From JAVBRU01 sp031547595 (GTDB taxonomy: Bacteria; Bacillota; Clostridia; Christensenellales; Aristaeellaceae), in NCBI GenBank assembly GCA_031547595.1, contig JAVBRU010000066.1:1-12354 (forward strand): a stretch of 12,354 nt of DNA. The letters are read 5' to 3'. The notes under the pieces are model-generated. The model was not told the DNA's origin and made no database searches. It saw only the letters and a list, made by a program, of their open reading frames with translations. A program made the position numbers and the translations under genes. Of this stretch, positions 12,352 through 12,354 are shown in pieces (position 1 is the stretch's first letter; each line of letters opens with the position of its first letter).

Positions 12352-12354
12352 GCA

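Overview
The window looks like chromosomal DNA from a Bacillota organism, probably a gut-type clostridial lineage. The reasons are a CggR-type glycolytic repressor, strong AGGAGG ribosome sites, sigma-A style promoters, U-tailed terminators and a moderately high GC content (judged by eye). No rRNA, tRNA, CRISPR array or phage genes were seen. Species cannot be named from the sequence.

Layout. 1-3600 holds a plus-strand glycolytic operon, cggR-pgk-tpiA, with a good promoter and a candidate CggR operator at its start. gap, which normally sits between cggR and pgk, is missing there. 3597-5801 holds two minus-strand genes: a four-helix membrane protein of unknown function, and an AraC-type regulator with a GyrI-like effector domain. 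5885-7469 is an IS1182-like insertion sequence flanked by 32-bp perfect direct repeats of a palindrome that appears to be the old gap terminator. 7487-8509 (minus) is gap itself. It diverges from a secreted TraB/GumN-family protein (8703-9614) and shares with it an intergenic region carrying a second CggR-like site. 9670-10170 (minus) is a small secreted lamin-tail-domain protein. 10336-12005 (minus) is an ECF sigma factor overlapping a membrane protein that is probably its anti-sigma factor. The right edge has no gene. It carries a 162-bp MITE-like element and a terminator for a gene beyond the window.

How it fits together. CggR, Pgk, TpiA and Gap form the triose-phosphate section of glycolysis plus its regulator. 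Gap lies about 5 kb from the operon on the other strand, yet its upstream region has a site with the same 19-bp spacing as the one at cggR, so it may still belong to the regulon. The sigma/anti-sigma pair and the two secreted proteins suggest envelope-related functions but show no direct link to glycolysis.

Beyond the genes, the most informative structures are: (i) the paired CggR-like operators; (ii) the insertion sequence that duplicated a whole terminator hairpin and takes the last base of its stop codon from the target; (iii) a dispersed two-hairpin repeat present in three copies plus a partial one; and (iv) the MITE-like element at the right end. I did not find a convincing new defence or biosynthetic system.
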